57,852 bases of DNA. It comes from Rhodococcus zopfii NBRC 100606 = JCM 9919 (GTDB taxonomy: Bacteria > Actinomycetota > Actinomycetes > Mycobacteriales > Mycobacteriaceae). The position numbers were made by a program, and so were the translations under genes. Shown piece after piece: positions 27,241 to 35,957 of this stretch (the stretch's first letter is position 1; each line of letters starts with the position of its first letter). Where the stretch lies: positions 1 to 57,852 of the forward strand of contig NZ_BCXI01000047.1 of assembly GCF_001895025.1 (NCBI RefSeq), in the 5' to 3' direction. The notes beneath the pieces are model-generated. The model was given only the letters and a program-made list of their open reading frames with translations. It was not told where the DNA came from and made no database searches.

Positions 27241-28383
27241 ATGGCGGACAACGACCAGAAGCGGCGGTTCCTGCGCAATCGGGGACGAGCAGCTCACCCC
27301 ACCGAGGCGGCGAGTGCACCGAACTCGCTCGACGGGTCCCCGGCCGGTGCCCAGGCGAGACCGCAACCCCGACCGGCCAGGGCGCAAGCCAGCCAGGACG
27401 TGACCGACCTCGTCGGCTTTCTTCGCCAAGTCGACGGCCGCCGCGCTCAAGGGCATCCGGCCCCGGCACCGAAGGACCGAACCGAGGTTCTCGGCGCATT
27501 CCGGGGACAGCCCGCCGAGCAGACCACGGTCCAGATTCTGGCAGCAGCAGCAACAGCCCGGCATGTGGGCGCGCAGGCACAGATCACCCGCAAATGGGAG
27601 CAGCTCGCGCAGGAGAATGCGGCACGACTGGACGCACTGCGAGCACAGCAGTACCGGAAAGAGCAGCAGCGATATGTGCAGGTGCAGATGCCCCTGGACG
27701 AGATCGCCCGCCGCCTCGCCGAGCGGCAGGCCACCGACCGGGACGCCGACAACCGCGTCTTCGACGCCGCCGCCGCCGTCGCATTGACCTACGTCGCCGC
27801 CCGAAGTGTGCCGTCGTTCGACAAGCTCGCCGAACTGTCCGAACAGCACCTCGCAGTGGCCGAACCCACCGAGCAAGTCCCGGCAGCGGTGACCGAATCC
27901 CTCGCCCGCACCACCGACGAACACACCGCCGACTCCGACACCGTAGAGATGAACGTCGACAAGTCCGAGACCAACCCGGACGTGTCCAGCGACCCTGCCC
28001 CGCAGCCCGACCCGGCCGACGCAGTCGAAGAAGAAAACGAAGCGGATGTGTCCGACCAGCTCGAACGGATCGCAGAGACGGCACCGACGAGCAGTGGTGA
28101 CCTGGGCAAGATCGGAGCTGCCCTCGAGTCCGCCGGCCGGGGTCTGGCCGCCGCGGTCGGCCCGGTCAACGGTGACGACGAGGTCGCTCCTCCCCTCTCA
28201 CCCGTCAACCTGAACCAGCTCAGTCAGGAACTACTCGATGCGATCGGTGCTGCAGTGAGCAGTCACCCCCGATCGGTAACCGAGATGCTCAACATCGAAC
28301 GCACGCCCGACCACACCAACGAGGCCGCGTTCGTCCCTGACACCGGCGTCGAACACAGTCACGAAGCAACGCTCGGGTACTGA
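27241..28383 (+). CDS. hypothetical protein downstream of traA
   Basis: The 380-residue protein has a basic, Pro/Ala/Gln-rich N-terminus. A helical middle follows (QITRKWEQLAQENAARLDAL), with a short hydrophobic stretch VFDAAAAVALTYVAA near 175-190. The C-terminal half is acidic and disordered (about 230-300, rich in Asp, Glu, Thr, Pro). The start ATG 27241 has AAGGAG eight bases upstream and lies 47 bases after traA, so the two are cotranscribed. It may assist TraA or dock it to the secretion channel, but no known domain is seen. Confidence 0.7.
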   Translation: MADNDQKRRFLRNRGRAAHPTEAASAPNSLDGSPAGAQARPQPRPARAQASQDVTDLVGFLRQVDGRRAQGHPAPAPKDRTEVLGAFRGQPAEQTTVQILAAAATARHVGAQAQITRKWEQLAQENAARLDALRAQQYRKEQQRYVQVQMPLDEIARRLAERQATDRDADNRVFDAAAAVALTYVAARSVPSFDKLAELSEQHLAVAEPTEQVPAAVTESLARTTDEHTADSDTVEMNVDKSETNPDVSSDPAPQPDPADAVEEENEADVSDQLERIAETAPTSSGDLGKIGAALESAGRGLAAAVGPVNGDDEVAPPLSPVNLNQLSQELLDAIGAAVSSHPRSVTEMLNIERTPDHTNEAAFVPDTGVEHSHEATLGY

Positions 28384-28395
28384 CCGAAGACAGCA

Positions 28396-28430
28396 CTGTG
28401 GGGACCACCGGACGGTGGCCCCCACAGTCG
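28396..28430. terminator. bidirectional terminator between traA and the type IV cluster
   Basis: ACTGTGGGG and CCCCACAGT (with inner CCACC/GGTGG) form a long stem between the convergent genes ending at 28383 (plus) and 28439 (minus). Its position suits termination in both directions. Confidence 0.65.
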
Positions 28431-28438
28431 TCATACTG

Positions 28439-29041
28439 CTACGCCAGGTCTGTGTAGAACGCGTAGATCGTGCACGCGAGGACGAAGACCCCGGTGCACA
28501 GGGCGCACAGCGCCATTCCCAGAGCCGTCCGCCAGTATTGGATGGCTTTTTCCTTGAACAGCGGGCTTTTGCCGAACCACATGACGGCGGCAAGACCGAG
28601 GACGAACACCAGCACCGCGACCATCGCCGTCCAGGTAGCCCACCGCCCGTATCCCACGGCTTGCGCAACCAGGTCCGCAGTTTCCCCGGCCGGGACGTAC
28701 TCCCACAGGACCACCGTGTCCTGGTTGAAATAGAACCATCCGATCACAGCGACGAACGCCAAGACCACTGCTGCGTGCTGGACCCACCACCACCGGCTGC
28801 GGGGTGCGTAGCGGGACACAGCATCGAGGGCTTCGCCACGCACCTGCTCGGCAGGCAACTGAGCAACTCGCTCGCGCAGCTCCCCGACCGCGACCGCGGC
28901 CTGGTAGAACGCCAACTTCCGTTGATCGTCGCTCAATGACACTCCCCGCTCGTCAAGCCACTGCTGCTGTTCGTCACGGATCATCTGACGCCACTGCTCC
29001 CCGGCCGGTGCCAGATCCGGCTCGGGCAAAGATAGTTTCAT
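28439..29041 (-). CDS. membrane protein at the end of the conjugation cluster
   Basis: The 200-residue protein has a soluble helical N-terminus (about 100 residues). Three transmembrane segments follow: AAVVLAFVAVIGWFYF, WTAMVAVLVFVLGLAAVMWF and MALCALCTGVFVLACTIYAF. ATG 29041 is chosen because GAAGGAG lies six bases upstream; the frame stays open to GTG 29170 without a ribosome site. It is the last gene of the leftward cluster and its role is unknown. Confidence 0.65.
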   Translation of the reverse strand: MKLSLPEPDLAPAGEQWRQMIRDEQQQWLDERGVSLSDDQRKLAFYQAAVAVGELRERVAQLPAEQVRGEALDAVSRYAPRSRWWWVQHAAVVLAFVAVIGWFYFNQDTVVLWEYVPAGETADLVAQAVGYGRWATWTAMVAVLVFVLGLAAVMWFGKSPLFKEKAIQYWRTALGMALCALCTGVFVLACTIYAFYTDLA

Positions 29042-29197
29042 GCCACTCCTTCGTATGTCGTAACCCAGCTCGTACCGGCCGAGGACCGCTCCCTCATTGC
29101 CCGGATCACCGCGTCGTACCCAGCTCAGGGACGTAGGACTGCTGACCGAAAGCTCGGACGACTGGGACACCGTGACCGTGGATGCCCACGGTTTCTC

Positions 29198-29701
29198 CTA
29201 GCCGTACTGGTTGATGATCGTGTCGACCAGATCGGACGGAATCGGGTCCGCGGGCATGGCCGGCCAGCCCATGAAGCTGCGGTCGGCTTTGGCGTTGGCC
29301 ATCGGTCCGGTGTCGCCGTCGAGGATGACCTTCAGGTGGGGTTCGAGGTGCTGTACCCACCACGCGGACACCGCGGACATCGAATCCGACGCTCGTGCTT
29401 CCTCCCATGCCTGGTGTAGCGCGGTCAGTCGGGCCACGACCTCCGGGTACGCCCACCACCTCGCATCCCAGGACAGGCCGCCGTCGTTGTCACTGATCCG
29501 CCGGCGGATCACCGGCAGGAAGAAACCGTTCACCCAGTCGATGACGTTCGCGTACTTCGGCTCTTTCTTCTCCTGCGGTTCCGGAGTGGAGTCGACTGCT
29601 GCGGCCTGTTCCGGGGTCCACTCGTCGGCGGTGCCGTCTCCGGACTCGTTGCCGGTGTCCCAGCGATCATCGGTCGTGCGGGGCAGATTCACCATGCTCA
29701 T
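29198..29701 (-). CDS. DUF4913 family protein
   Basis: The 167-residue protein has an acidic, variable N-terminus. The DUF4913 core follows: VIDWVNGFFLPVIRRRI near residues 53-69, WWAYPEVVARLTALHQAWE near 87-105, then WWVQHLEPHLKVILD. This family is usually encoded beside coupling-protein genes in actinobacterial conjugative elements. Its ATG overlaps the traG stop as ATGA, so it is translated together with TraG and may help deliver substrate to it. Molecular function is unknown. Confidence 0.85.
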   Translation of the reverse strand: MSMVNLPRTTDDRWDTGNESGDGTADEWTPEQAAAVDSTPEPQEKKEPKYANVIDWVNGFFLPVIRRRISDNDGGLSWDARWWAYPEVVARLTALHQAWEEARASDSMSAVSAWWVQHLEPHLKVILDGDTGPMANAKADRSFMGWPAMPADPIPSDLVDTIINQYG

Positions 29702-31662
29702 TCCTTCGACATGAACTCGGACGTAAACAGGGCAGTGGTGCGGGAGGAATCCACGACAGGCGCGTCCACGGTGCGTGGTTGCTGCGGACCCTCACTGCCT
29801 AGGCGATCGGACTCCCCCACCGGCAGCGCTTTCTGTTGGGCAGGGCCGAGCTGCTTGCTGTCCTTCGTCGACTGACGGATCGCCTCGGCGAACAGCGAGT
29901 TCCCCCAGAACGCCTTGCGGACCAGGATCGGGGTGGAGCCACCGATCGTCACCAGCGCCCGGGTTTTCGGCAGCGCCCGCAGGTCCCGCTTTTCGAAGAT
30001 GGTTTCCTTCTGCCAATTGCTCGACACACTCGCCTGACCGCTGGAGAACAAACCGGTAGGGCGGCTGCGAGACTCGGTGTCGACGTAGTGGGTGCCCACG
30101 GCATCGACCAGGCCGGACAGGAAGGCGTCGTCTTCGACGTTGCCGCCGTACCAGACGACACTGCACGCATCGACCATGGACTTGAAGGCTTCGCGGCCCC
30201 AGACCTTTTCTCCCTGGGAGGGGGACTGGAAGAAGGTGATGAGGATGATGCCGCGACCACCGAAGTGCGAGTACCAGCGGGGCAGGTCCTCGATCTTGCA
30301 GATGTTGGCGGCCTCGTCGAGCACCGCCGTCAGCGGGATCGGCATCCGCTCCGATTCCTGCTGCTCGGAGTATTCCTCGGCGCAGGTGAGGATCTGCCCG
30401 ACCAGGGCACTGGAGATCGCCGAGGACGAGCCGGGGCCGTCCTTGGACAGCGCATACATCGTGTCGGTGCGGGTGACGAACTCGGCGGAAATGAACTCCG
30501 GCAGGTCGTGGACGTGCTCTCCGTCTGTGATGGTGACCCGGCCGGACTGGTCGGTGCCGATGACGACCCGGCGGTTCGGCAGGACTGCTTCGGCGTAGCG
30601 GGGCTCGTCCAATGGGGAGAGGAATCGGCGGGCCATGTCGTAGAAGCCGTCGCGTTGTTTGGCGTTGACGGATTGTTTGCCGCGCATCGTGCGGGCCAGC
30701 TCCGGGTAGCCGTACTGCTCGAGCACGGCCGGGGGGATCTGTGACTGGGTGTGGGTCAGCCACTCGACCACATGCCGGATGTCCCCGCCGACCAGGGCAG
30801 CGGCGAGCAGGTAGGAGGCGAACAGGTCGCGGGCGTTGCCGTCGAAGTAGGCATCGACGCGGGCACCGGCATCGGTGGCAGCGGAGATGAAGTAGCCGCA
30901 TACCGCCGCAGCAGAAGGCAGGTCGGTGACGGTGCGCAGCGGGTTGAACCAGAAGCTCGCACGTTCTTGTCGGTTGCCGGTAGACACGCCTTGCAGGTCG
31001 AATACCCACACCCGTCCTGTTTCGCGGCGGATGCCGACGGTGTGGGAGTACACATCGCCGCGGTTCGAGGCCACCAGTGCCGCACCGGGGGCGTGGCAGA
31101 TCGCCGGGATCGCGAAGCTGGCGGACTTGCCCATGCGGGCGCCGGCGAAGGCGATCGCTACGAACTCCCAGGTCATGCGCAGGGTGCGATCCCCGACCAC
31201 GGTGTGTCCGAGGGGGATGCCGAGGTAGCCGGGGTGATTGGTGGGGATGGCCGGGGCGAGCCGGTCGGTGCTGGCGGCGAGGTATTTCGGGTCGGCCTCG
31301 TCGACCTCCTTCGGGTCGACCATCGTGCGGGCGAGGCGGTCGATGCGCTGTTCGAACTGCTTGCCCTTGACGGTCTCGAGCACTCCGAACCGGCGCAGCG
31401 CCCACCATCCGGCCCCGGCGAGAGCGGCGAGCAGGACCAGTTCGAGGACCAGGATGGTCGTCGCGCCGGCCGGCCAGCTCGTCGATCCGAACCCTAGGGC
31501 GAAGATCAGGCCGATCGGGTTCCAGGTGGGGTCTGCTCCCCCGCCGGTGTTGTAGGCGATCGTCGGCAGATAGGCCGCCACCACGAGGGCGGGGAACGCT
31601 TTGAGGAACACCTCGTCGGCGGCCGAGGAGCTGCGTGGTCGCTCGCGTCTGGTGTGTGCCAT
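29698..31662 (-). CDS. traG: TraG/VirD4-type coupling protein
   Basis: The 654-residue ATPase links the relaxosome to the secretion channel and pumps DNA. Two N-terminal transmembrane helices lie near residues 25-75 and 75-90. The P-loop is GARMGKSASF near 177 and Walker B is TAVLDEAANI near 449, with further VirD4 features RGDVYSHT and FFQSPSQ. The length is normal for the family. ATG 31662 has AGAAGGGG upstream. It sits between the lipoprotein gene (16 bases away) and DUF4913 (4-base overlap). Confidence 0.92.
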   Translation of the reverse strand: MAHTRRERPRSSSAADEVFLKAFPALVVAAYLPTIAYNTGGGADPTWNPIGLIFALGFGSTSWPAGATTILVLELVLLAALAGAGWWALRRFGVLETVKGKQFEQRIDRLARTMVDPKEVDEADPKYLAASTDRLAPAIPTNHPGYLGIPLGHTVVGDRTLRMTWEFVAIAFAGARMGKSASFAIPAICHAPGAALVASNRGDVYSHTVGIRRETGRVWVFDLQGVSTGNRQERASFWFNPLRTVTDLPSAAAVCGYFISAATDAGARVDAYFDGNARDLFASYLLAAALVGGDIRHVVEWLTHTQSQIPPAVLEQYGYPELARTMRGKQSVNAKQRDGFYDMARRFLSPLDEPRYAEAVLPNRRVVIGTDQSGRVTITDGEHVHDLPEFISAEFVTRTDTMYALSKDGPGSSSAISSALVGQILTCAEEYSEQQESERMPIPLTAVLDEAANICKIEDLPRWYSHFGGRGIILITFFQSPSQGEKVWGREAFKSMVDACSVVWYGGNVEDDAFLSGLVDAVGTHYVDTESRSRPTGLFSSGQASVSSNWQKETIFEKRDLRALPKTRALVTIGGSTPILVRKAFWGNSLFAEAIRQSTKDSKQLGPAQQKALPVGESDRLGSEGPQQPRTVDAPVVDSSRTTALFTSEFMSKE

Positions 31663-31678
31663 CGTTTGTGTGCCCCTT

Positions 31679-32230
31679 CTACTGCTGGAATCGGTAGTCG
31701 GTCAGTCGCCACCCGTCATCGGTGCGGACGGTGGTGGTGCGCCACAGTTGCGGGGTCAGGCGGGTGCTGCGCCCGCTGGCGTGCAGCACCGTCTGGGTAC
31801 AGATCACGTCGATGACCACGGTGCGCATCCCGGCCGGGGCTGTCGGGGTGGTATCCGAGTGAGCGCAGACCGCCGTCACGGCGTCTTTCGCCGCTGCCCA
31901 CTGCTGCCAATCGGCGTCCGGACGTACCTCGGCACGGCTGCCGGATTCGGCGACGGCGAGCAGGTCCCCGCCGAGATACGGTGTGGCCCGGATCAGGGCG
32001 TCGGTTTTGCTCTCGTCGATCGCGGGCTGCCAGGACAGGATCATCTGCATCGCGGTGATCGCAGTGTCGTCGGCGTCGATCTGCTGGGGTGAGAGCGGTT
32101 CGATCACCTGGTGGTCGTCGCTGCCCTCATAGACGTGCTGCTCACCTGCGGGGTCGATGCTGCCGCAGCCCGCCACTGCGACGGCGGCCGCGGTGCACAC
32201 CGCCGCGACGGTGACTCGTGTGATCCTCAC
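31679..32230 (-). CDS. conjugation-associated lipoprotein
   Basis: The 183-residue protein begins with a lipoprotein signal peptide ending in the lipobox AVAGC. GTG 32230 is used because GAAGG lies seven bases upstream and this places the signal at the N-terminus. The mature part carries a C-terminal beta-rich domain (MRTVVIDVICTQTVLH, WRLTDYRFQ) of the NTF2-like type often found in actinobacterial secretion clusters. It is probably anchored outside the membrane as a channel component. Confidence 0.75.
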   Translation of the reverse strand: MRITRVTVAAVCTAAAVAVAGCGSIDPAGEQHVYEGSDDHQVIEPLSPQQIDADDTAITAMQMILSWQPAIDESKTDALIRATPYLGGDLLAVAESGSRAEVRPDADWQQWAAAKDAVTAVCAHSDTTPTAPAGMRTVVIDVICTQTVLHASGRSTRLTPQLWRTTTVRTDDGWRLTDYRFQQ

Positions 32231-32244
32231 AGGCGTGCCTTCTT

Positions 32245-33876
32245 TCACTGGTTGCCCATCGCCCGGTACTGCGGTTCGGAGGCGATGATCTTGTCGGCGT
32301 AGGGGCGGGTCTGGACCACGTAGTCGGTGTGCCCGGTAGGGAATCCCCCGGAGTTCAGGACGGCGCCTTCGCCGGCGTTGTAGCCGGCCAGATACAGCTC
32401 GGTGCGCCCATTGGGGGCGGAGACCACCCCGTCGCCGATCCAGCCGTCGATGGTGTCGGCGATGGTGCACATGTAGTGGCCCTGGGCCATGACGGCATCG
32501 CCGATGCTGTTGACATCGACCCGGCCGTCGCCGTCGTAGTCGCGGCCATAGGACGCCCAGGTGCCCGGCATGAACTGCGCCGGTCCCATCGCCCCGGTGA
32601 CCGACACCGGAGCGGAGTCTCCGTGGCGGAAACCGTTCTCGGCGGCGAGCTGAGCGGCGAGCAACGAGGGTGTGATCTGCGGGCAGATCGACCCGGCCCG
32701 CTCGATCCACGGAACGAACTCCGGTGGCACGGTCCCGTCGGCGAGCCGGTCGCCGATACCCTCACCGGAGATGAGGCAGTCGGCGGCCGCGGCGGTGGCG
32801 TTGCCGCTGCCACCGGGCAGCGATCCCCACGACACCAACGTCTCGTCGGTGCCCTGTCCCCGGACGGACACGTGCACGTGGTCGTAGTGGTTTTCGGTTT
32901 CGCTGCCGCGGTCTTCCATCAGGCTGGGGGTACCGCCGACCGGGTAGTAGGTCTGCCGCCAGATCACGTACTCGACATTGAAGAACTCTGCGTTGGCCAG
33001 GATGTAGTCGGTGATCTCGTCCCCGAGAGTCACCCCGTCGCCGGAGCGGTAGTTCGCGATCATCAGATCCACAGCCCGACCTTCGGTGTGATCGCTGGCG
33101 TAGCCGCCGTCGGCGCGCCACCCACCGATGCTCGCGATCCGGTCGCCGAAGCGCAGGTGCAGGGCGCGGGCGAGTTTCTTCGCATCGACCTGCAGGCCCT
33201 GCTCGGAGCCGGCCGACGGCGGCAACGGCTGCGCCAAGTTGCCCTGGGGCGGGGTGGACGGCACCGCGGTGGGCGGCCCGGCCGGGGTCTGTCCCGGTGC
33301 GGGAGCGGATTCGTAGTACGGCAGCGGGTCCACCGCCGCGGTGCCCCAGCCGCCGGGCCAGACTTCCCAGTGCAGATGCGGGCCGGTCGATTCCCCGCGA
33401 TTGCCCACGGTGGCGATCTGCTGACCGGCGCGGACCTGCTCGCCGACGGCGACGGTGTAGGTCTCGATGTGCCCGTACACGGTGGATACGAGCTGACCGT
33501 CGATCACATGATCGAGCACCACCCACTGCCCGAACCCACTGGCGGGACCGGCATTGCGCACCACCCCGTCGGCCGAGGCGTAGATCGGGGTGCCGATGGC
33601 CCCGGCCAGGTCGATGCCCTGATGCTCGGTGCCCCAACGCGGGCCGAACCCGGAGGTGAAGGTGACGGTGGAGGGATCGACCGGCTTGATGAACGAGCCC
33701 ATCGGTGCGAGCTTGTCGCCGGATCCGAGGCCGGAGCCGGGTCCGAGGCAGCTCGTGCCGGCGCGGCGGTCTTGTTCGTCCTGAATCCCCATCACGAGGA
33801 CGAGGAGCAGGAAGAACGGAATGAGTGTGAGCGCCAGAATGAGCGCGATCAGGCCGGTACCCCCCTTGCCGTTCAC
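32245..33876 (-). CDS. cell-wall hydrolase: M23 peptidase plus lytic transglycosylase
   Basis: The 543-residue protein has one N-terminal transmembrane helix (residues 8-30), then an M23/LytM peptidase domain. Its zinc ligands are visible as H85-x3-D89 and H167-L-H169. The middle (about 215-370) is a histidine-rich hydrolase-like domain (DHTEGRAVDLM, NHYDHVHVS), as in ARB_07466-type proteins. The C-terminal domain is a lytic transglycosylase with its Glu in AAQLAAENGF near 413 and GAMGPAQFMPGTW. It opens peptidoglycan so the channel can assemble. The GTG start overlaps the preceding gene as GTGA. Three wall-active modules in one polypeptide is more than usual. Confidence 0.9.
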   Translation of the reverse strand: MNGKGGTGLIALILALTLIPFFLLLVLVMGIQDEQDRRAGTSCLGPGSGLGSGDKLAPMGSFIKPVDPSTVTFTSGFGPRWGTEHQGIDLAGAIGTPIYASADGVVRNAGPASGFGQWVVLDHVIDGQLVSTVYGHIETYTVAVGEQVRAGQQIATVGNRGESTGPHLHWEVWPGGWGTAAVDPLPYYESAPAPGQTPAGPPTAVPSTPPQGNLAQPLPPSAGSEQGLQVDAKKLARALHLRFGDRIASIGGWRADGGYASDHTEGRAVDLMIANYRSGDGVTLGDEITDYILANAEFFNVEYVIWRQTYYPVGGTPSLMEDRGSETENHYDHVHVSVRGQGTDETLVSWGSLPGGSGNATAAAADCLISGEGIGDRLADGTVPPEFVPWIERAGSICPQITPSLLAAQLAAENGFRHGDSAPVSVTGAMGPAQFMPGTWASYGRDYDGDGRVDVNSIGDAVMAQGHYMCTIADTIDGWIGDGVVSAPNGRTELYLAGYNAGEGAVLNSGGFPTGHTDYVVQTRPYADKIIASEPQYRAMGNQ

Positions 33877-34187
33877 CGCAGGCTCAGATCCTCGGCAACA
33901 ACTCCGTACTTGCGTGCCAGCGCCCGGTTCAGGTCCTGCGCCAGTGCCAGTTCCGCTTCCAACGCGGCGACTTCCTGCGGTGTGCGGCGAGGGCGACGGC
34001 CGGAGCGGTTGACCCAGCCCCGCACCGTCGTCTCGGCCACATCCAGCTGCGCAGCGGCCGCTCGCGTAGCAGCGGTGAAGCTGACCCCTGCCTTCATGCG
34101 CCCCAGGACCGTCTCGATCGCAGCCTCACGAGTGAGGTCATCGACCAGGGTGTACCGGCGACGGCCGCGACGCTCCCGCCGGCTCAT
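33873..34187 (-). CDS. small HTH protein within the conjugation cluster
   Basis: The 104-residue basic protein contains a helix-turn-helix near residues 36-62 (SFTAATRAAAAQLDVAETTV, then RGWVNRSGR). A helical tail follows (LEAELALAQDLNRALARKYG). It overlaps both neighbours by four bases, so it is translated with the VirB4 ATPase and the wall hydrolase. It resembles transposase-type HTH domains but is too short for a transposase. It may be a regulator or a structural DNA-binding partner. Confidence 0.7.
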   Translation of the reverse strand: MSRRERRGRRRYTLVDDLTREAAIETVLGRMKAGVSFTAATRAAAAQLDVAETTVRGWVNRSGRRPRRTPQEVAALEAELALAQDLNRALARKYGVVAEDLSLR

Positions 34188-35938
34188 GCGGCGAACCCCT
34201 TGGCTCGGTCCTCATCGGCAGCCCGCAGACGGGCATCGGTGTCGTGAATCCCGGAATCCTTTTCTGCCTGGGGCACCCACACCTTGAACGGGGTGCCCGG
34301 TGTTGCGCCTTCGCCGAGCTTGAGCAGGAAATGCCCGACACCGGCGGCGGTGCGCTTGCTCTCGACCGCGCCGGTGCCGTTGTCGCCGGCACTGTTGCGG
34401 CGCGCCTGGCGCAATGCTTTTTTCTCCTCCACCGAGGAGGTGCTGTCGTTGGCCCAGCCGGTCACCATCGCCCGCTCAGCGCGGGAGAACTTCATGAAGC
34501 GGCCGAGTCGGTCGAGTTCGGCCTCGGGGACCGGGCCGACGATGCGGGCGCGGGAGCGTTCGATCATGCCCAGCGCCCCGACCTTCTCGAAGTCCGCGAG
34601 CGAGTGCGTGACCATCGTCATCGCCACGCCCATCGACCGCTGCAACCGCTGCACCGCATCCAGACGCGCCACCGCCGAGCTGCCGGTCTGGATCACCTGC
34701 CAGACTTCGTCCAAGATGATGTGCGCCGCCAGAGCCTTGGCACCGGGCACCTTGTTGTCGGCCAGGATGTGCGCCGCTTCTACCGCCGCGAACGCTTCGT
34801 TCCAGCCGGCGAGAAGCACAGCGGCTCGCATCAACTCATCGCCGGGCGGCACCGAGGACATGTCCAGGTCCACCATCGGCTTGGTGATGTCGATCCGCAC
34901 GGTGCTGTGCCGGTTGAAGGTTTCTCCGAACCGGCCTTTGACCAGCGCGCGCAGCGAGCGCAGCAGCGGTTTGATCTGACCGCGGTATTCGTCGTCGGTG
35001 TCGGCCACCGCGTCGTCCTTCAGTTCCTCGGGTCCGGTCGAGATCAGCGTCAGCAGGTCCTCGAGGCGGGCTGCGTGGTCGTTGTCGAACTGCGAGTCCG
35101 GGGCGTAGAGCAGCCGGATCGCCGAGGCGAGCAGGGTTTCCTCGAAGTCCTTCAGGGGGCCGCGGCGGACGATCTCGAGCAGCGCACAGATCATGTTGAG
35201 CTGGCGAGCGTGCAGCGCGAACTCGGCCTTGTCCCGTTCGAGGGAACCGGCGGGCAGTTGCTCGATCGCATCGCCGATCGGGCCGCGATCGAGGGGGTTG
35301 ATCGCGCCGGTGCCGTAGCCGACCTCGCTGACCTGCCCGCCGACCTGCTCGGTAAGCACCCGCAGGTCCGGCTTGACGTCACCGGGCACGAGCACCAATG
35401 TGCCGCGGGCGATGTCGCCGAGGGCGATCCGGCGCAGCAGCGTCGACTTGCCGAAGCCGTTGAGCGCGCAGATGAAACAGGATGGCGCGGTGATCGCCTT
35501 CATCTTCCAGGCGTAGAGCGGATCGAATCCGACGGCCGCGCCGGTGGTCAGATGCCGACCCAGCGGGGTACCCAGCAGCGGCGCTTTCGCGCCGACGATC
35601 CACGGGTAGATCCCGGCGACCTGAACCGAGGTACCGCGGTATTCGACCGGCGGCATCACCGTGGACATCCGGCCCCCACCGGCCCCGTCGAATCCGCGGT
35701 CGTCGAGATCGGCGAGCGGGCGGTCGAAGCCGTCGGAATTGATCCGGGTCAACCGCTCGACCGTCGCCCGACGGCTGTACTGGCGGTTGACCAGGCTTTT
35801 CTTCCATGCCTTCGTGAGCCCGGTTGCGGTGGCGGCCTGCTCTTCGAGCCGGGACAACTCGTCGTCCGACAGCAGAGTCTTGGCGATCTTCTCCGCTGTG
35901 AGCAGCCGCGACGATCTCGTGGCGTTGCGTGCACTCAT
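34184..35938 (-). CDS. virB4: VirB4-type secretion ATPase
   Basis: The 584-residue ATPase has Walker A ALNGFGKSTLLRR near residue 163 (Ala replaces the first Gly) and Walker B HIILDEVWQVI near 411. It also has the VirB4/TraC-type C-terminal region (MTMVTHSLADFEKVGA). It energises assembly of the channel and sits at the inner face of the membrane. It lacks the long N-terminal domain of proteobacterial VirB4; the SCO6880 gene just upstream in the operon may supply that part. RBS and start (ATG 35938) are consistent. Confidence 0.9.
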   Translation of the reverse strand: MSARNATRSSRLLTAEKIAKTLLSDDELSRLEEQAATATGLTKAWKKSLVNRQYSRRATVERLTRINSDGFDRPLADLDDRGFDGAGGGRMSTVMPPVEYRGTSVQVAGIYPWIVGAKAPLLGTPLGRHLTTGAAVGFDPLYAWKMKAITAPSCFICALNGFGKSTLLRRIALGDIARGTLVLVPGDVKPDLRVLTEQVGGQVSEVGYGTGAINPLDRGPIGDAIEQLPAGSLERDKAEFALHARQLNMICALLEIVRRGPLKDFEETLLASAIRLLYAPDSQFDNDHAARLEDLLTLISTGPEELKDDAVADTDDEYRGQIKPLLRSLRALVKGRFGETFNRHSTVRIDITKPMVDLDMSSVPPGDELMRAAVLLAGWNEAFAAVEAAHILADNKVPGAKALAAHIILDEVWQVIQTGSSAVARLDAVQRLQRSMGVAMTMVTHSLADFEKVGALGMIERSRARIVGPVPEAELDRLGRFMKFSRAERAMVTGWANDSTSSVEEKKALRQARRNSAGDNGTGAVESKRTAAGVGHFLLKLGEGATPGTPFKVWVPQAEKDSGIHDTDARLRAADEDRAKGFAA

Positions 35939-35957
35939 GGATGTGCCCTTTGCGTGT

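Noticed and set aside
29042..29170. Longer N-terminus for the membrane protein at 28439
   Set aside because: The GTG at 29170 has no ribosome site; ATG 29041 has GAAGGAG at good spacing.
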